Shown here piece by piece: positions 1-8,870 of a stretch of DNA of 64,000 nt. This DNA is from Bacteroidota bacterium (GTDB lineage Bacteria > Bacteroidota > Bacteroidia > Chitinophagales > Chitinophagaceae). The first letter of the stretch is position 1. Every line of letters starts with the position of its first letter. The position numbers and the translations under genes are program-made. Below the pieces are notes generated by a model that saw only the letters and a program-made list of their open reading frames with translations, had not been told where the DNA came from and did no database searches. Where the stretch lies: positions 45,550 through 109,549 of the forward strand of contig JAFDXE010000011.1 in the NCBI GenBank assembly GCA_018268085.1, written 5' to 3'.

Positions 1-210
1 GCATTTGAAAACAAAACCATTTCAGAAGCATTCGGTGCAGGAACCGCGGCTGTTGTTGCTCCCATAAAAACCATCGGCATAAACGGAACCGATTTTCATT
101 TACCTGCCTACAGTGCTGACAGTAAATCTTCCATCATAAAAAATAAACTTGAGCAAATAAGGGCCGGCAATACTGAAGATATTCATGGCTGGAATTTCAT
201 TGTACCATAA
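1..210 (+). CDS. ilvE: Branched-chain amino acid aminotransferase, C-terminal end
   Basis: A reading frame open from the window edge ends here in TAA after 69 codons. The stretch EAFGAGTAAVVAPI matches the conserved C-terminal loop of fold-type IV PLP-dependent branched-chain aminotransferases (class II BCAT has EAFGTGTA here), and the ending HGW is also typical of the family. The enzyme transfers the amino group between Leu/Ile/Val and 2-oxoglutarate in the cytoplasm. Only the tail is visible, so length and start cannot be judged. The DinB-like gene begins 15 bases later on the same strand and may be cotranscribed. Confidence 0.85.
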   Translation, partial: AFENKTISEAFGAGTAAVVAPIKTIGINGTDFHLPAYSADSKSSIIKNKLEQIRAGNTEDIHGWNFIVP

Positions 211-225
211 AAGAAAAATTAAAAT

Positions 226-750
226 ATGCAACAGGTAAATTGGTTCGAACGAAATTTCAGTTTCGGCCAGGATCAAAATATATTTCCTTCCATCATTGAA
301 CGATTGCAGGGAACAGCATTAAGACTTGAGCATAAATTATCAAACATAGAAGATGATCGCTTATCTGCAACGTTTAACAACAAGTGGTCTGTAAAACAGC
401 ATGCTGGTCACTTAGCTGATCTCGAACCCTTATGGCAGAAAAGACTGGAAGACATCGTTTACGGAAATAAAATTTTAACTGAGGCTGATCTTACAAACAG
501 CAACACAACTATGGCTGATCACAATTGTAAGGATATTAAAAGTTTACTTCAGTCATTCAGGGAAAGACGGGAACAAACTTTAAATATGCTGGCAAAGGTT
601 GATGAAAACATTCTGTTCAGGTCGGCGATGCATCCAAGACTGAACAAACCCATGCGAACAATAGATCTGTTCAGCTTTGTTGCAGATCATGATGACCATC
701 ATCTTGCAGCGATGACACACCTGCTGCAATTACAATCAACACCTGTATAA
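226..750 (+). CDS. DinB-like (YfiT/DinB_2 fold) protein
   Basis: A 174-residue cytoplasmic protein without signal peptide. It has the DinB/YfiT four-helix pattern: WSVKQHAGHLADLEPLW near residue 55 supplies the first His/Asp, and DHDDHHLAAM near residue 155 supplies the closing metal-ligand His residues. Family members are putative metal-dependent enzymes, and some are thiol S-transferases. The substrate cannot be deduced here. It lies 15 bases after the ilvE end and faces the SusD operon tail-to-tail. The fold assignment is fairly firm and the reaction is unknown. Confidence 0.8.
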   Translation: MQQVNWFERNFSFGQDQNIFPSIIERLQGTALRLEHKLSNIEDDRLSATFNNKWSVKQHAGHLADLEPLWQKRLEDIVYGNKILTEADLTNSNTTMADHNCKDIKSLLQSFRERREQTLNMLAKVDENILFRSAMHPRLNKPMRTIDLFSFVADHDDHHLAAMTHLLQLQSTPV

Positions 751-772
751 ACTTATTTTACTCCATTTAAGT

Positions 773-807
773 AGAACGGGCCAACCGGAGACCCGGCAGC
801 CCGTTCT
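773..807. terminator. Hairpin between convergent genes
   Basis: AGAACGGGC and GCCCGTTCT form a perfect 9-bp stem around a GC-rich loop that itself contains CCGG/CCGG. It lies between the stop codons of the DinB-like gene (+) and the lipoprotein gene (-). Neither side has a clear T-run, so it may work as a bidirectional transcript end or a 3' stabilising hairpin rather than as a classical intrinsic terminator. Confidence 0.5.
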
Positions 808-831
808 GTAATACACGCTATAGAAACAAAA

Positions 832-1725
832 TTATCTCGCCATATTTACAGTGTACAATGCCGGGAACCAGCCGAGGCCTGTAACACCCAATTGCATTTG
901 TAACGTGAACGTTTGATCGCAGTATGAATAGGTTCCGGGGGTTGTGGTTAACGAGGCCGGTGGAATTCTCACTGCTACAGTTTGACCAGCATAAGTGGAA
1001 TTGATAGAGCCTGCATCGCTGCCCGGAATAGCATTTTGTCCTTGCACAATACAGGTTCTGTTTGATGGATCCGACCAATCCAGGTCGAAACTTATAGGTC
1101 CCCAGCCATCGTCAAAAATATTCTCCACAACGATCGTTGCAGATGTGCTGCCCGTGAAATTAAAAGATGAAATGGAAGTTTGGTAAGGGCCGTATGCACT
1201 GGTACCAAATGTTTCATTGGTATTATCGTAGTTGCCCAGTAACGGTGCCGGGTCAACGATATCCTCAGTGCAACCACTCGGGCCTCTTAATATCAGCAAT
1301 ACGGTATCCATGAAATCTGTTGGTGTAAGAGATGGCTCCGACAAACTGAACAGCAGCGTATCTCTTCTTCCGCCGGCATATTCGGCAAAATTTGCTCTAA
1401 TGTCAATTGTTGCTTCAGCCTTTCCCGCCGGTATGGTAACGGTACCATTATTATCGATACTGTACTGAACACCTGCAACAGCCCCGGTAACAGAACTCAC
1501 ATGATAAGTAACCACACGGTCCTCATTTGACACGTTCGTTGTACCAACTGTAAGATTGTACACCGGTGCCGGATCACTGAATACAGAATATATTTGAGTT
1601 GCTGCACCATCAAAATGCGCTGCAGGTTGAGGCGCAACAATATCATAAGGTTTGGTTTTATCGCAACCCGAAAGCAAATACAGCAACCCAACCATGATAA
1701 ATAAAAAGTAATTAGAACATTTCAT
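832..1725 (-). CDS. Surface lipoprotein downstream of SusD, Calx-beta-like domain
   Basis: I start it at the ATG at 1725, giving 297 residues. That start yields a lipoprotein signal (MKCSNYFLFIMVGLLYLLSGC, lipobox LLSGC). The open frame extends further upstream but would overlap the SusD gene and bury the signal. After the lipobox comes a beta-rich region with a Calx-beta-like segment (around GTVTIPAGKAEATIDI and RDTLLFSLSEPS), then an acidic C-terminal domain with several Cys. Such lipoproteins commonly follow SusC/SusD and are thought to help glycan or peptide capture on the outer membrane. It is the third gene of the minus-strand SusC-SusD operon, 40 bases after susD. The substrate is unknown. 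Confidence 0.7.
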   Translation of the reverse strand: MKCSNYFLFIMVGLLYLLSGCDKTKPYDIVAPQPAAHFDGAATQIYSVFSDPAPVYNLTVGTTNVSNEDRVVTYHVSSVTGAVAGVQYSIDNNGTVTIPAGKAEATIDIRANFAEYAGGRRDTLLFSLSEPSLTPTDFMDTVLLILRGPSGCTEDIVDPAPLLGNYDNTNETFGTSAYGPYQTSISSFNFTGSTSATIVVENIFDDGWGPISFDLDWSDPSNRTCIVQGQNAIPGSDAGSINSTYAGQTVAVRIPPASLTTTPGTYSYCDQTFTLQMQLGVTGLGWFPALYTVNMAR

Positions 1726-1765
1726 ATAAATTTTTTGATTGTGAATGAAATTGAGAATGATTAAA

Positions 1766-3154
1766 TTAATAACCGGGATTTTGCACCAGGTTCGGATTCG
1801 CTTTAATTGCATCGAGTGGAATCGGGTAAACAAATAGTGGCGAGCCTGCAGGTAAAGTTTCCCATGCGGGACTGGCATCTGATGCAGCTCTCTGAACCGG
1901 AAGGTTATTTCGTTTTAAATCATAAAACCTGAATCCTTCAAAACACAATTCTTTAAATCTTTCTTCAATAACTGCATCTGCTAACGCTGCTGCTGAGCCG
2001 AAATTTTCATTCACATAACCGAAAATCCGATTGCTCCTTAATGTATTCAGGTCTGCTGCACCTGATGCAATATCCGGCGCAGATTTCTTTGCATACGCTT
2101 CTGAACGGATCAGGTACATTTCCGACAGGCGGCAGGCTTTCACATCAACAATGCTTGGCCCGCGTGAAGAAGATCCATGTTTCTTCACATAACGATGTCC
2201 GGCAGGCGTAGTTCCAATGAATGTAGCCAGGCGAATATCTGCTGCATCATACGCATTGGTAAGTTTATCAGACGGTGCAATGATGGCACTGAATCCCGGG
2301 CCGGTATATTGTCCGCCCAATGCAGAACTTTGTAATAAACGCACCCTGAACAAAGATTCACTATAACTCAGGTCCTGCCAGATATTCTGGTAATCAGTTC
2401 CGCTAGCCAGGGCCACCAGCCCTGAATTGATCACCTCACTTGCATAGTTGATGGCAGCATCATAATCTCCTTTGTATAGTGAAATGCGGGCCTGGAAAGC
2501 TGTCAGGTTCAACTTGTTCAGCACAGTGTCTGAAAAATTACCGGCAGTTGTTTCAGGGAATAAAGATTTCGCATTTGCAATATCCGTTTCAATCTGCGTC
2601 ATTACTTCTGCCATAGAATTACGGGCAGGTTTACCAGTTATATCTCCAACAGTAGCTTCTGTCATAACGGGAACGCCTAACCCGGAAGGATTATAATTTC
2701 CACAAAAGGATTGAAGCAATCCGAAATGCCCAAGTGCACGCAAACCCAACAACTGTGCTGTTAATTCATTTTTACGATCTGTATTTCCCCCGGTTACATT
2801 ACCAATGTGCGGAAGAATCCTGTTCACCTGGTCGATGAGTGAATAATATTCATAGTAACCGGCAGATGTTTCGGCATTGTCTGAATGATATTGAAAACGA
2901 AATGCAATCTGCCCTGAACCTCCATTATCCTCTCCTATCTTCGCCTCATCAGATGTAAGACTATTTTTATAAATATCCGGAATGATAGCTGCATATCTTC
3001 CAAATGCTCCATTCACACCCAATTGTACATCTTGTATTGTTCTGTATGCATTGTCATCGCTGAATGTTACCGGGTTATTCTGATTCAATTGCTTTTCACA
3101 ACTAACAACAAACAACGTTAGTAACACAGCAATATATGTTTTGATATATTTCAT
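1766..3154 (-). CDS. SusD/RagB-family nutrient-binding outer membrane lipoprotein
   Basis: 462 residues, normal for the family. The signal MKYIKTYIAVLLTLFVVSC has its lipobox Cys at residue 19. The body shows SusD hallmarks: the N-terminal NNPVTFSDDNAYRT region, the helix-rich LLGLRALGHFGLLQSF segment (TPR-like), and the C-terminal EERFKELCFEGFRFYDLKRN motif ending in IPLDAIKANPNLVQNPGY. SusD proteins cap the SusC channel and bind the incoming ligand at the cell surface. It sits 17 bases after the SusC gene. The ligand cannot be named because no degradative enzyme accompanies the pair. Confidence 0.93.
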   Translation of the reverse strand: MKYIKTYIAVLLTLFVVSCEKQLNQNNPVTFSDDNAYRTIQDVQLGVNGAFGRYAAIIPDIYKNSLTSDEAKIGEDNGGSGQIAFRFQYHSDNAETSAGYYEYYSLIDQVNRILPHIGNVTGGNTDRKNELTAQLLGLRALGHFGLLQSFCGNYNPSGLGVPVMTEATVGDITGKPARNSMAEVMTQIETDIANAKSLFPETTAGNFSDTVLNKLNLTAFQARISLYKGDYDAAINYASEVINSGLVALASGTDYQNIWQDLSYSESLFRVRLLQSSALGGQYTGPGFSAIIAPSDKLTNAYDAADIRLATFIGTTPAGHRYVKKHGSSSRGPSIVDVKACRLSEMYLIRSEAYAKKSAPDIASGAADLNTLRSNRIFGYVNENFGSAAALADAVIEERFKELCFEGFRFYDLKRNNLPVQRAASDASPAWETLPAGSPLFVYPIPLDAIKANPNLVQNPGY

Positions 3155-3171
3155 TATTGTACTTTTTTAAA

Positions 3172-6100
3172 TTAGAAAGTAAGATTCAAACCTGCAGTAA
3201 TAGATCTTGGATTTGGAAATTCACCAAGGTTAATGTTCACTGCTCCTGCCTCAGGATCCATTCCCTTCCATCTTGTCCAGATAAAAAGGTTTGTACATTG
3301 TACATAGAATTTTGCAGCAGTAATAAATTTTGAACCATTCATCAATGATCTCGGGAATGTATAGGAAAGATTTACATCCCTCAACCGAAGGAATGACGCA
3401 TCATGAATGTTATTGGAAACACCTCCGGATACGGTATAATTCGGACTAGGTGTTGAAGCCACATCTCCCGGTTGTTTCCAGAAATTCAAGTCGGCTGATT
3501 GATTAAATCCCTGGCTGAGGAAACCGGCAGGATTTTCTGTAAAGAATTGAAGATTGTCAACTTTGTTTGCTCCTCTTTGCCAACTGAATAAAACGGAAAG
3601 ATCAATATTCCTGAAATGAATGTTCGTACCGAATCCTCCTTTCCACGGTGCTTCCCATGTTCCAAAATCAGTTACAAGATCAGTTGGATCCAGCGTTAGC
3701 TTTCCATCTTTTGTATAATATAAAGGCTGACCAGTTGCCGCATCAACGCCCGCCCATTTCACTGCATAGTGCGAACCTAACGGTAACCCCACCTCGAGGA
3801 ATGAAGTTCCTGCCTGGTAAGGAGTTTCACCGCCAATGCTCAGCAACTTATTTTTATTATAGGCGCCATTGGCAAATAAAGTAACAACAAGGTTTTTGTT
3901 TTTTATGATATCTGCATTGATATTCCATTCAAATCCCCTGTTCTGTAATTCACCTGCATTTACCGGAATGGTATAGCCGCCGTGTTCAGCGCTGATTTGC
4001 CTGTCAACATATAAATCTTTCGTACGTTTATCATACACGTTTACATCTCCATAAATTCTCCTGTGCAATAATTCAAAATCAGTTCCGATGTTCAGCGTGT
4101 AAGTTGTTTCCCATTTTGCATTATTGTTACCCGGTGTAGCCACAACCTGTGTAGTTAAACCAGAATAGCTGCCGGTTCCGTAAGTAGACTGGTAATAATA
4201 ATCACTCGGGAAATTATTGGCATTACCCGATCCACCGTAACTAATTCTTAACCTCAGCACATCAATTACTTTGCTGCTTTGCAAAAATTTCTCTTTTCCG
4301 ATATCCCATACGCCACCAATTGAATAAAAACCAACCCAGCGATTGTCTCTTGGTAATTTAGAAGAACCATCTCTCCGGTAAGAACCGGAAATCGTGTACC
4401 GGTTAGCGTAAGTGTACCTTGCTAATCCAAAGCCTGACACCAACGCGTTTTGTGTTTTACCATTATTGCCTGCAGGAACAGATGAATACAACTGGTTAGA
4501 AGAATTTCCGGGAACAACTACGCCGGAAGTATTCGGCGTTCTGGGATCGATACCATACCCTTTGAATCCAATTGCTTTAGAGTTCTCCTGGATATATTCA
4601 CCAAATGCAGAAACATCTATTTCATGTTTATCATTAAAGGTTTTATTAAATGCAAGTCCGGGCCTGATATCCGACGTTATAAAACGAGCCAGTACTTCCG
4701 TTTGTGCGCCTGCCAATGTTCTTGGATTGGTTTGCCCGTTCTCTGCTTTCCTGATAAATGCTTCCCTGCTTTCATAAAGTGATGTTTGTGTCTCCCGAAA
4801 ATCAACACTGGTGGCTACTGAAGCCGTAACATACTTCGAAAGCTTATAGGAAAGGTTAAAGCCCGTTGTCATTTTTAGCTGATCGTTGTATGATTTGTCT
4901 TTACTCTTGATATCGAGGAACTGCGCAGCAACATATTTTGATCCGTTAATATCACCCAAACCTCCTGCCGCAAATGTTCCATCGGTATTATACACTTTCG
5001 CATAAGGAACCTGCACAGATGGAATAAGAAAGGAATTAAAGTTAGAAATAAAGCCAGGATATGCCGGATCATAATTTCTTTTTACATAACTCATATTGGA
5101 AGAAACTGAAAATGAAAATTTATCATCAGAAAAATCAATATTGTTACGTACGGAAATGCGCTTCATATCGGAAGGCTTTATGATGCCCTGCTCTTTATAA
5201 TACCCAAGGCTGCTATAGAATCTTGCTTTACCGGTTCCGCCGGAAAAACTCAATTCATTATTTGTAAAAGATCCCCTTCTGAAAAACTGATCATACCAGT
5301 TAGTATTGATTTTCGAAATAGAATCGAGTAAATGATCAGCTTCTGCCTGCCCGTCTGCTGACAATGCTGCATACCTTGGATTATCTTTAGCATAATACCA
5401 GCCGGGAATGAGATTATTTGCATTGGCAGCGCCCTGTACAATTTTTCCATAATCATGTTGCGCTTTCAACAACTCCGTTGTATTCATTGGCCGGAATGCA
5501 AACTCAGGTTTATCTTTAACACCAGCCTGGAAAGAATACGACAGTTTAAATTTACCGGCACTTCCTCTTTTTGTTGTAATAACAATTACACCTCCGGAAC
5601 CACGGGAACCATACATTGCCTGTGTAGCCGCGTCTCTCAATATTTCCACCGATGCGAAATCGTTTGGATTCAATCCCTGGAAAACACCAGTCTCTACCGG
5701 TATCCCATCTACAATATATAAAGGATCGGTACCGCCCGATATTGAACTTTGTCCTCGGATAATAACGCCGGAAGCTGTACCCGGTTGGCCACTACCCGTT
5801 AACGCTAGTAAGCCCGGTGCAGCACCTTGTAACAACTGATCGAATGAACCCACAGGTTTGTTTACCAATCCTTTCGAAGTAATTTTATTCGCAGCACCGA
5901 TAAACTGTGATTTTTTTACGTTCACAATTCCTGTTAACACCACTTCATCCAATACTTTTGAACCGGCTGCTGCCATTGCAACAGTGATCCTGCTCCTGTT
6001 TCCAATGGAAATGGATTGAGGCTCAAAACCCACGATGCTAAATTCAAGTTCCTTTACCGAAACCGGAACAGCAATAGAAAAAGAACCATCTGAAAGAGTA

Positions 6101-6291
6101 CTGGTACCAATTGCAGCACCTTTCGCAACAACAGATACATTTGAAAGCGCACTTCCGGTAGCGTCTGTAACTTTTCCCGCTATGGTTTTAGTTTGTGCTA
6201 ATAAAGTCATCGGAAGAAAAGCCAGCATAATAGCAATACAGAAAAATATTTTCTGAACGCATTTTAGTTTAGGTAAATAATCCATCATCAT
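3172..6291 (-). CDS. SusC/RagA-family TonB-dependent outer membrane transporter
   Basis: 1039 residues. The signal peptide ends at about LLAQ (residue 32). A carboxypeptidase-regulatory-like beta domain follows (GKVTDATGSALSNVSVVAKG), then the TonB plug with the SusC signatures VDGIPVETGVFQGLNPNDFASVEILRDAATQAMYGSRGSGGVIVITTKRG around residues 190-240, and a long barrel ending in a C-terminal Phe. Three ATG codons open the frame and any could be the start. It leads an operon with SusD and a lipoprotein and diverges from the LytS-like gene, with about 400 bases between them. It imports a TonB-dependent substrate of unknown identity. Confidence 0.93.
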   Translation of the reverse strand: MMMDYLPKLKCVQKIFFCIAIMLAFLPMTLLAQTKTIAGKVTDATGSALSNVSVVAKGAAIGTSTLSDGSFSIAVPVSVKELEFSIVGFEPQSISIGNRSRITVAMAAAGSKVLDEVVLTGIVNVKKSQFIGAANKITSKGLVNKPVGSFDQLLQGAAPGLLALTGSGQPGTASGVIIRGQSSISGGTDPLYIVDGIPVETGVFQGLNPNDFASVEILRDAATQAMYGSRGSGGVIVITTKRGSAGKFKLSYSFQAGVKDKPEFAFRPMNTTELLKAQHDYGKIVQGAANANNLIPGWYYAKDNPRYAALSADGQAEADHLLDSISKINTNWYDQFFRRGSFTNNELSFSGGTGKARFYSSLGYYKEQGIIKPSDMKRISVRNNIDFSDDKFSFSVSSNMSYVKRNYDPAYPGFISNFNSFLIPSVQVPYAKVYNTDGTFAAGGLGDINGSKYVAAQFLDIKSKDKSYNDQLKMTTGFNLSYKLSKYVTASVATSVDFRETQTSLYESREAFIRKAENGQTNPRTLAGAQTEVLARFITSDIRPGLAFNKTFNDKHEIDVSAFGEYIQENSKAIGFKGYGIDPRTPNTSGVVVPGNSSNQLYSSVPAGNNGKTQNALVSGFGLARYTYANRYTISGSYRRDGSSKLPRDNRWVGFYSIGGVWDIGKEKFLQSSKVIDVLRLRISYGGSGNANNFPSDYYYQSTYGTGSYSGLTTQVVATPGNNNAKWETTYTLNIGTDFELLHRRIYGDVNVYDKRTKDLYVDRQISAEHGGYTIPVNAGELQNRGFEWNINADIIKNKNLVVTLFANGAYNKNKLLSIGGETPYQAGTSFLEVGLPLGSHYAVKWAGVDAATGQPLYYTKDGKLTLDPTDLVTDFGTWEAPWKGGFGTNIHFRNIDLSVLFSWQRGANKVDNLQFFTENPAGFLSQGFNQSADLNFWKQPGDVASTPSPNYTVSGGVSNNIHDASFLRLRDVNLSYTFPRSLMNGSKFITAAKFYVQCTNLFIWTRWKGMDPEAGAVNINLGEFPNPRSITAGLNLTF

Positions 6292-6570
6292 TTTTGTTTT
6301 TTATGAGAAAAGAAATTGTAGAAAGATTCAACTTAAAAACATGACATGCAAATTGCGGTAATGCTGTTTGCAGATGATCGATTCCTTACCCGTATGTGAA
6401 AAGCAAATGATGAAATAGTAAAAATGAATGCTGAAATAATTGCGATGAGCGTTCGTATAGTTCCATAATGCAGCAACCAGTTCCTGAATTAGCTTTCCAA
6501 AAGTAAAAAAGTACATTTCCAACAAGATCTCAATTACCACTCGGCTTATTTAAAAACCACTAATCACATA

Positions 6571-6617
6571 ATGATGTATGTCATCGCTTTCAACGCAGCG
6601 AAACATTTATACATCAT
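6571..6617. promoter_or_regulatory. Long dyad in the SusC/LytS divergent intergenic region
   Basis: ATGATGTAT (6571-6579) and ATACATCAT (6609-6617) are a perfect 9-bp inverted repeat. Inside it, CGCT and AGCG can pair, and a third TATACATCG copy follows at about 6630-6638. It lies in the 399-base gap between the divergent SusC gene and the histidine kinase gene, about 75 bases before the kinase GTG. This fits an operator for a dimeric regulator or a divergent control region. The rest of the gap (6292-6570) is AT-rich and shows no gene or clear promoter box. The function is inferred from structure only. Confidence 0.4.
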
Positions 6618-6690
6618 GTCATTAAATATATATACATCGCTAATAGAAACCGGCTACTGCATCCTTGCAGCTTCTTTTTAAAACGTACCC

Positions 6691-7752
6691 GTGACATCTG
6701 ACAATTGCGTGACAAACTCACGGCAATTCATAAATGAAATGGTAAGGGATAATATAATGCGGCTGTTGTTTATACCGTTGCTGGGCATCGGTATATCTTA
6801 CCTGTCTGGTATTATCACTTATAATAGATATAACAGTTTACAAATAGCAGTGTCATTGATTTATTTCATGTTCACTTCCTATTGTATCTGGGCCGGATGT
6901 CAATGGATTCATATCAAACTAAGAAACCTGTACACAGTGAATCAAAAAACATTTTCAAAATTATTGTCCATCACAACGATATCCGGGATATACGGTGTTG
7001 CCATCTCGGGCATACTTTGTTTACTATGGATGAGAGTGTCAAAAGAGATTTTTAACTGGACGTCGATTAATAAATTTATACTCTCTTCATTGCTGGCTGT
7101 TATCGTATTTACATTGGTGTATGAAATCCTTTACCTCAGTAAAGAGCGGGAGATCGATAATAAAATTGTAGACCAGTTGGACCAGGAACTGAATCATGCA
7201 GAGATGACTGCGCTTCGCAATGAACTCGATCCGCATTTCATTTTTAATTCCTTGAATGCTCTTTCCCATTTGATCGTTCAGGATCAGGAAAAAGCTATCC
7301 TGTTTAACCGTAAACTGGCAGATGTGTACAGGTACTTCCTGATCAATAAGAATAAAGAACTGATCACACTATTTGATGAAATAGAATTCATCAACAACTA
7401 TTTCTTTTTATTACAGATAAGGCACGATAATAAACTTCATCTTCATATAAACATTACGAAGGAGAACCTTTTTGCCATTTCCATCATTCCCTGCGCCTTA
7501 CAGATTTTGGTAGAAAATGCCATTAAGCACAATCAATTTACAAGCGATAATCCTTTAGACATATTCATATTCATTGAGAACAAACACATTGTTGTTCAAA
7601 ATTCCATTCAGCCAAGAGCTTCACCTGCAGAGTCAACAATGATCGGATTACGCAACTTAAATGCCCAATACCGGATCAGTACCAACCAACAGATCATTTA
7701 TGAAAATTCAGATAAAAGATTTACAGTAAGGCTTCCGGTAATTAAACCCTAA
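6691..7752 (+). CDS. LytS/YehU-type membrane sensor histidine kinase
   Basis: 353 residues from a GTG at 6691. An ATG at 6739 is an alternative and keeps all domains. Four hydrophobic segments (about 25-45, 50-68, 95-113 and 130-150) anchor it. The His_kinase domain follows with LDPHFIFNSLNALSHLI, phospho-acceptor His182 by this numbering, then the N-box PCALQILVENAIKHN and a short ATPase end with MIGLRNLN. It lacks a large extracellular sensor domain, so it probably senses membrane state or a partner. It overlaps no neighbour and is followed after 11 bases by its LytTR response regulator. Its position between two divergent SusC operons suggests it controls one or both. Confidence 0.9.
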   Translation: MTSDNCVTNSRQFINEMVRDNIMRLLFIPLLGIGISYLSGIITYNRYNSLQIAVSLIYFMFTSYCIWAGCQWIHIKLRNLYTVNQKTFSKLLSITTISGIYGVAISGILCLLWMRVSKEIFNWTSINKFILSSLLAVIVFTLVYEILYLSKEREIDNKIVDQLDQELNHAEMTALRNELDPHFIFNSLNALSHLIVQDQEKAILFNRKLADVYRYFLINKNKELITLFDEIEFINNYFFLLQIRHDNKLHLHINITKENLFAISIIPCALQILVENAIKHNQFTSDNPLDIFIFIENKHIVVQNSIQPRASPAESTMIGLRNLNAQYRISTNQQIIYENSDKRFTVRLPVIKP

Positions 7753-7763
7753 AACAACACGCC

Positions 7764-8525
7764 ATGATAAACATAGTTATTATTGAAGATGAGAAAATTT
7801 CCCAGGATAAATTAAGAGACACATTGAATGCGCTGGAATTTGATATTAACATAGCTGCCGTTTTAAGTTCGGTAAAAGACAGCATCAGTTATTTTAAAAA
7901 TAATACGGGTGCAGATCTGATCTTATCTGATGTGCAATTATCAGATGGATTGTCATTCGATATTTTCCGTGAAACCGGGATCGACATCCCCGTTATCTTT
8001 ATAACAGGATTCGATAAGTTCATGCTGTATGCATTTGAAAGCAATGGCATCGACTACCTGTTAAAGCCTGTAGAAAAAGAGGAACTTTCTAAAGCAATAC
8101 TCAAATACAAAATGTTTGAACAACATTTTATCAATCAGCAAAAACCAATGCACAACCTGCTGGCACTAACCAACCCGAAAAAGAAATCCAGGTTGATTGT
8201 AAAAAAAGGAATTGAAAATGTTTCGCTTAAACTGGAAGACATTATCCTGTTCTATACAGAAAACAAAATCGTGTACCTGGTTGACAAATTTGAAAAAAAA
8301 TACATTGTCGACAAAACGTTGAACGACCTTGAACTGGAACTCGACAATGCTATTTTCTTCCGTGCCAACAGGCAATACATCATCAACCTGAATTTTGTAA
8401 AATGCTTTAAAGCTTATAACAAAGTAAAACTACAGGTGGATCTGAACCTAACCGAAAGGAATCATTCCATCATCATCAGTCAGTTAACGGCGCCTTATTT
8501 CCGGAAATGGATTTCAGAAGCATAG
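7764..8525 (+). CDS. LytTR-family response regulator
   Basis: 253 residues. The receiver domain (1-120) has the acidic pair EDE at 8-10, phospho-acceptor Asp56 in LILSDVQLSDG, the Thr in VIFITGFDK and the Lys in YLLKPVEKEEL. The C-terminal LytTR DNA-binding domain (about 155-250) includes VSLKLEDIILFYTENKIVYLV and FFRANRQYIINLNFV. LytTR proteins bind direct-repeat sites upstream of target promoters. It is cotranscribed with the LytS-like kinase, and the pair lies between two SusCD operons. The assignment is firm and the targets are inference. Confidence 0.93.
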   Translation: MINIVIIEDEKISQDKLRDTLNALEFDINIAAVLSSVKDSISYFKNNTGADLILSDVQLSDGLSFDIFRETGIDIPVIFITGFDKFMLYAFESNGIDYLLKPVEKEELSKAILKYKMFEQHFINQQKPMHNLLALTNPKKKSRLIVKKGIENVSLKLEDIILFYTENKIVYLVDKFEKKYIVDKTLNDLELELDNAIFFRANRQYIINLNFVKCFKAYNKVKLQVDLNLTERNHSIIISQLTAPYFRKWISEA

Positions 8526-8597
8526 CATTCAAAAAAAAATTTGAACAGCAAAAATTACTACTTAAAAAAGAAACTTACACCGTTCAGTAATAAGAAC

Positions 8598-8647
8598 AAA
8601 CAGCCGATTTGAATATCCGTTAATTTTATTCCATCGGCTGTTTTTAG
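8598..8647 (+). terminator. Intrinsic terminator after the LytTR gene
   Basis: AAACAGCCGAT (8598-8608) pairs with ATCGGCTGTTT (8633-8643), an 11-bp stem followed by TTTTT, about 75 bases after the response-regulator stop. It separates the regulator pair from the downstream SusC operon. A second T-run follows a CCCTG/CAGGG hairpin near 8700-8727 and may be a back-up stop or an attenuator in the SusC leader region. Confidence 0.75.
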
Positions 8648-8816
8648 TTTAATGATATTTATATTCTTCTCATGTGCGATTTGGTATACGCACAACGCAC
8701 CCTGTTTCTACAGGGCGCCCTTTTTTTAATACAACCGTTTACATTTTTCCGAATACACAATTAGCATATTCATATTTCAGCATTTACTTTTCACGCTTCA
8801 GTTATTTAAAAAGAGA

Positions 8817-8852
8817 TTGTTGACACAATTAACATTATTTCATTGTCAACAA
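8817..8852. promoter_or_regulatory. Inverted repeat just before the second SusC start
   Basis: TTGTTGACA (8817-8825) and TGTCAACAA (8844-8852) form a perfect 9-bp inverted repeat with an 18-base spacer, ending 18 bases before the SusC ATG. It could be an operator or an mRNA stem controlling SusC translation. The remaining part of this 345-base gap (8526-8870) contains the terminator described separately, a small GTGCG/CGCAC dyad near 8675, and no gene. No perfect TAnnTTTG box was found. Confidence 0.45.
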
Positions 8853-8870
8853 CTTGAACCAGATAAATAA

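Noticed and set aside
6328..6540. 70-codon minus-strand frame upstream of SusC
   Set aside because: The translation is a mix of aromatic residues without a signal or motif, and it lies in the divergent regulatory gap.
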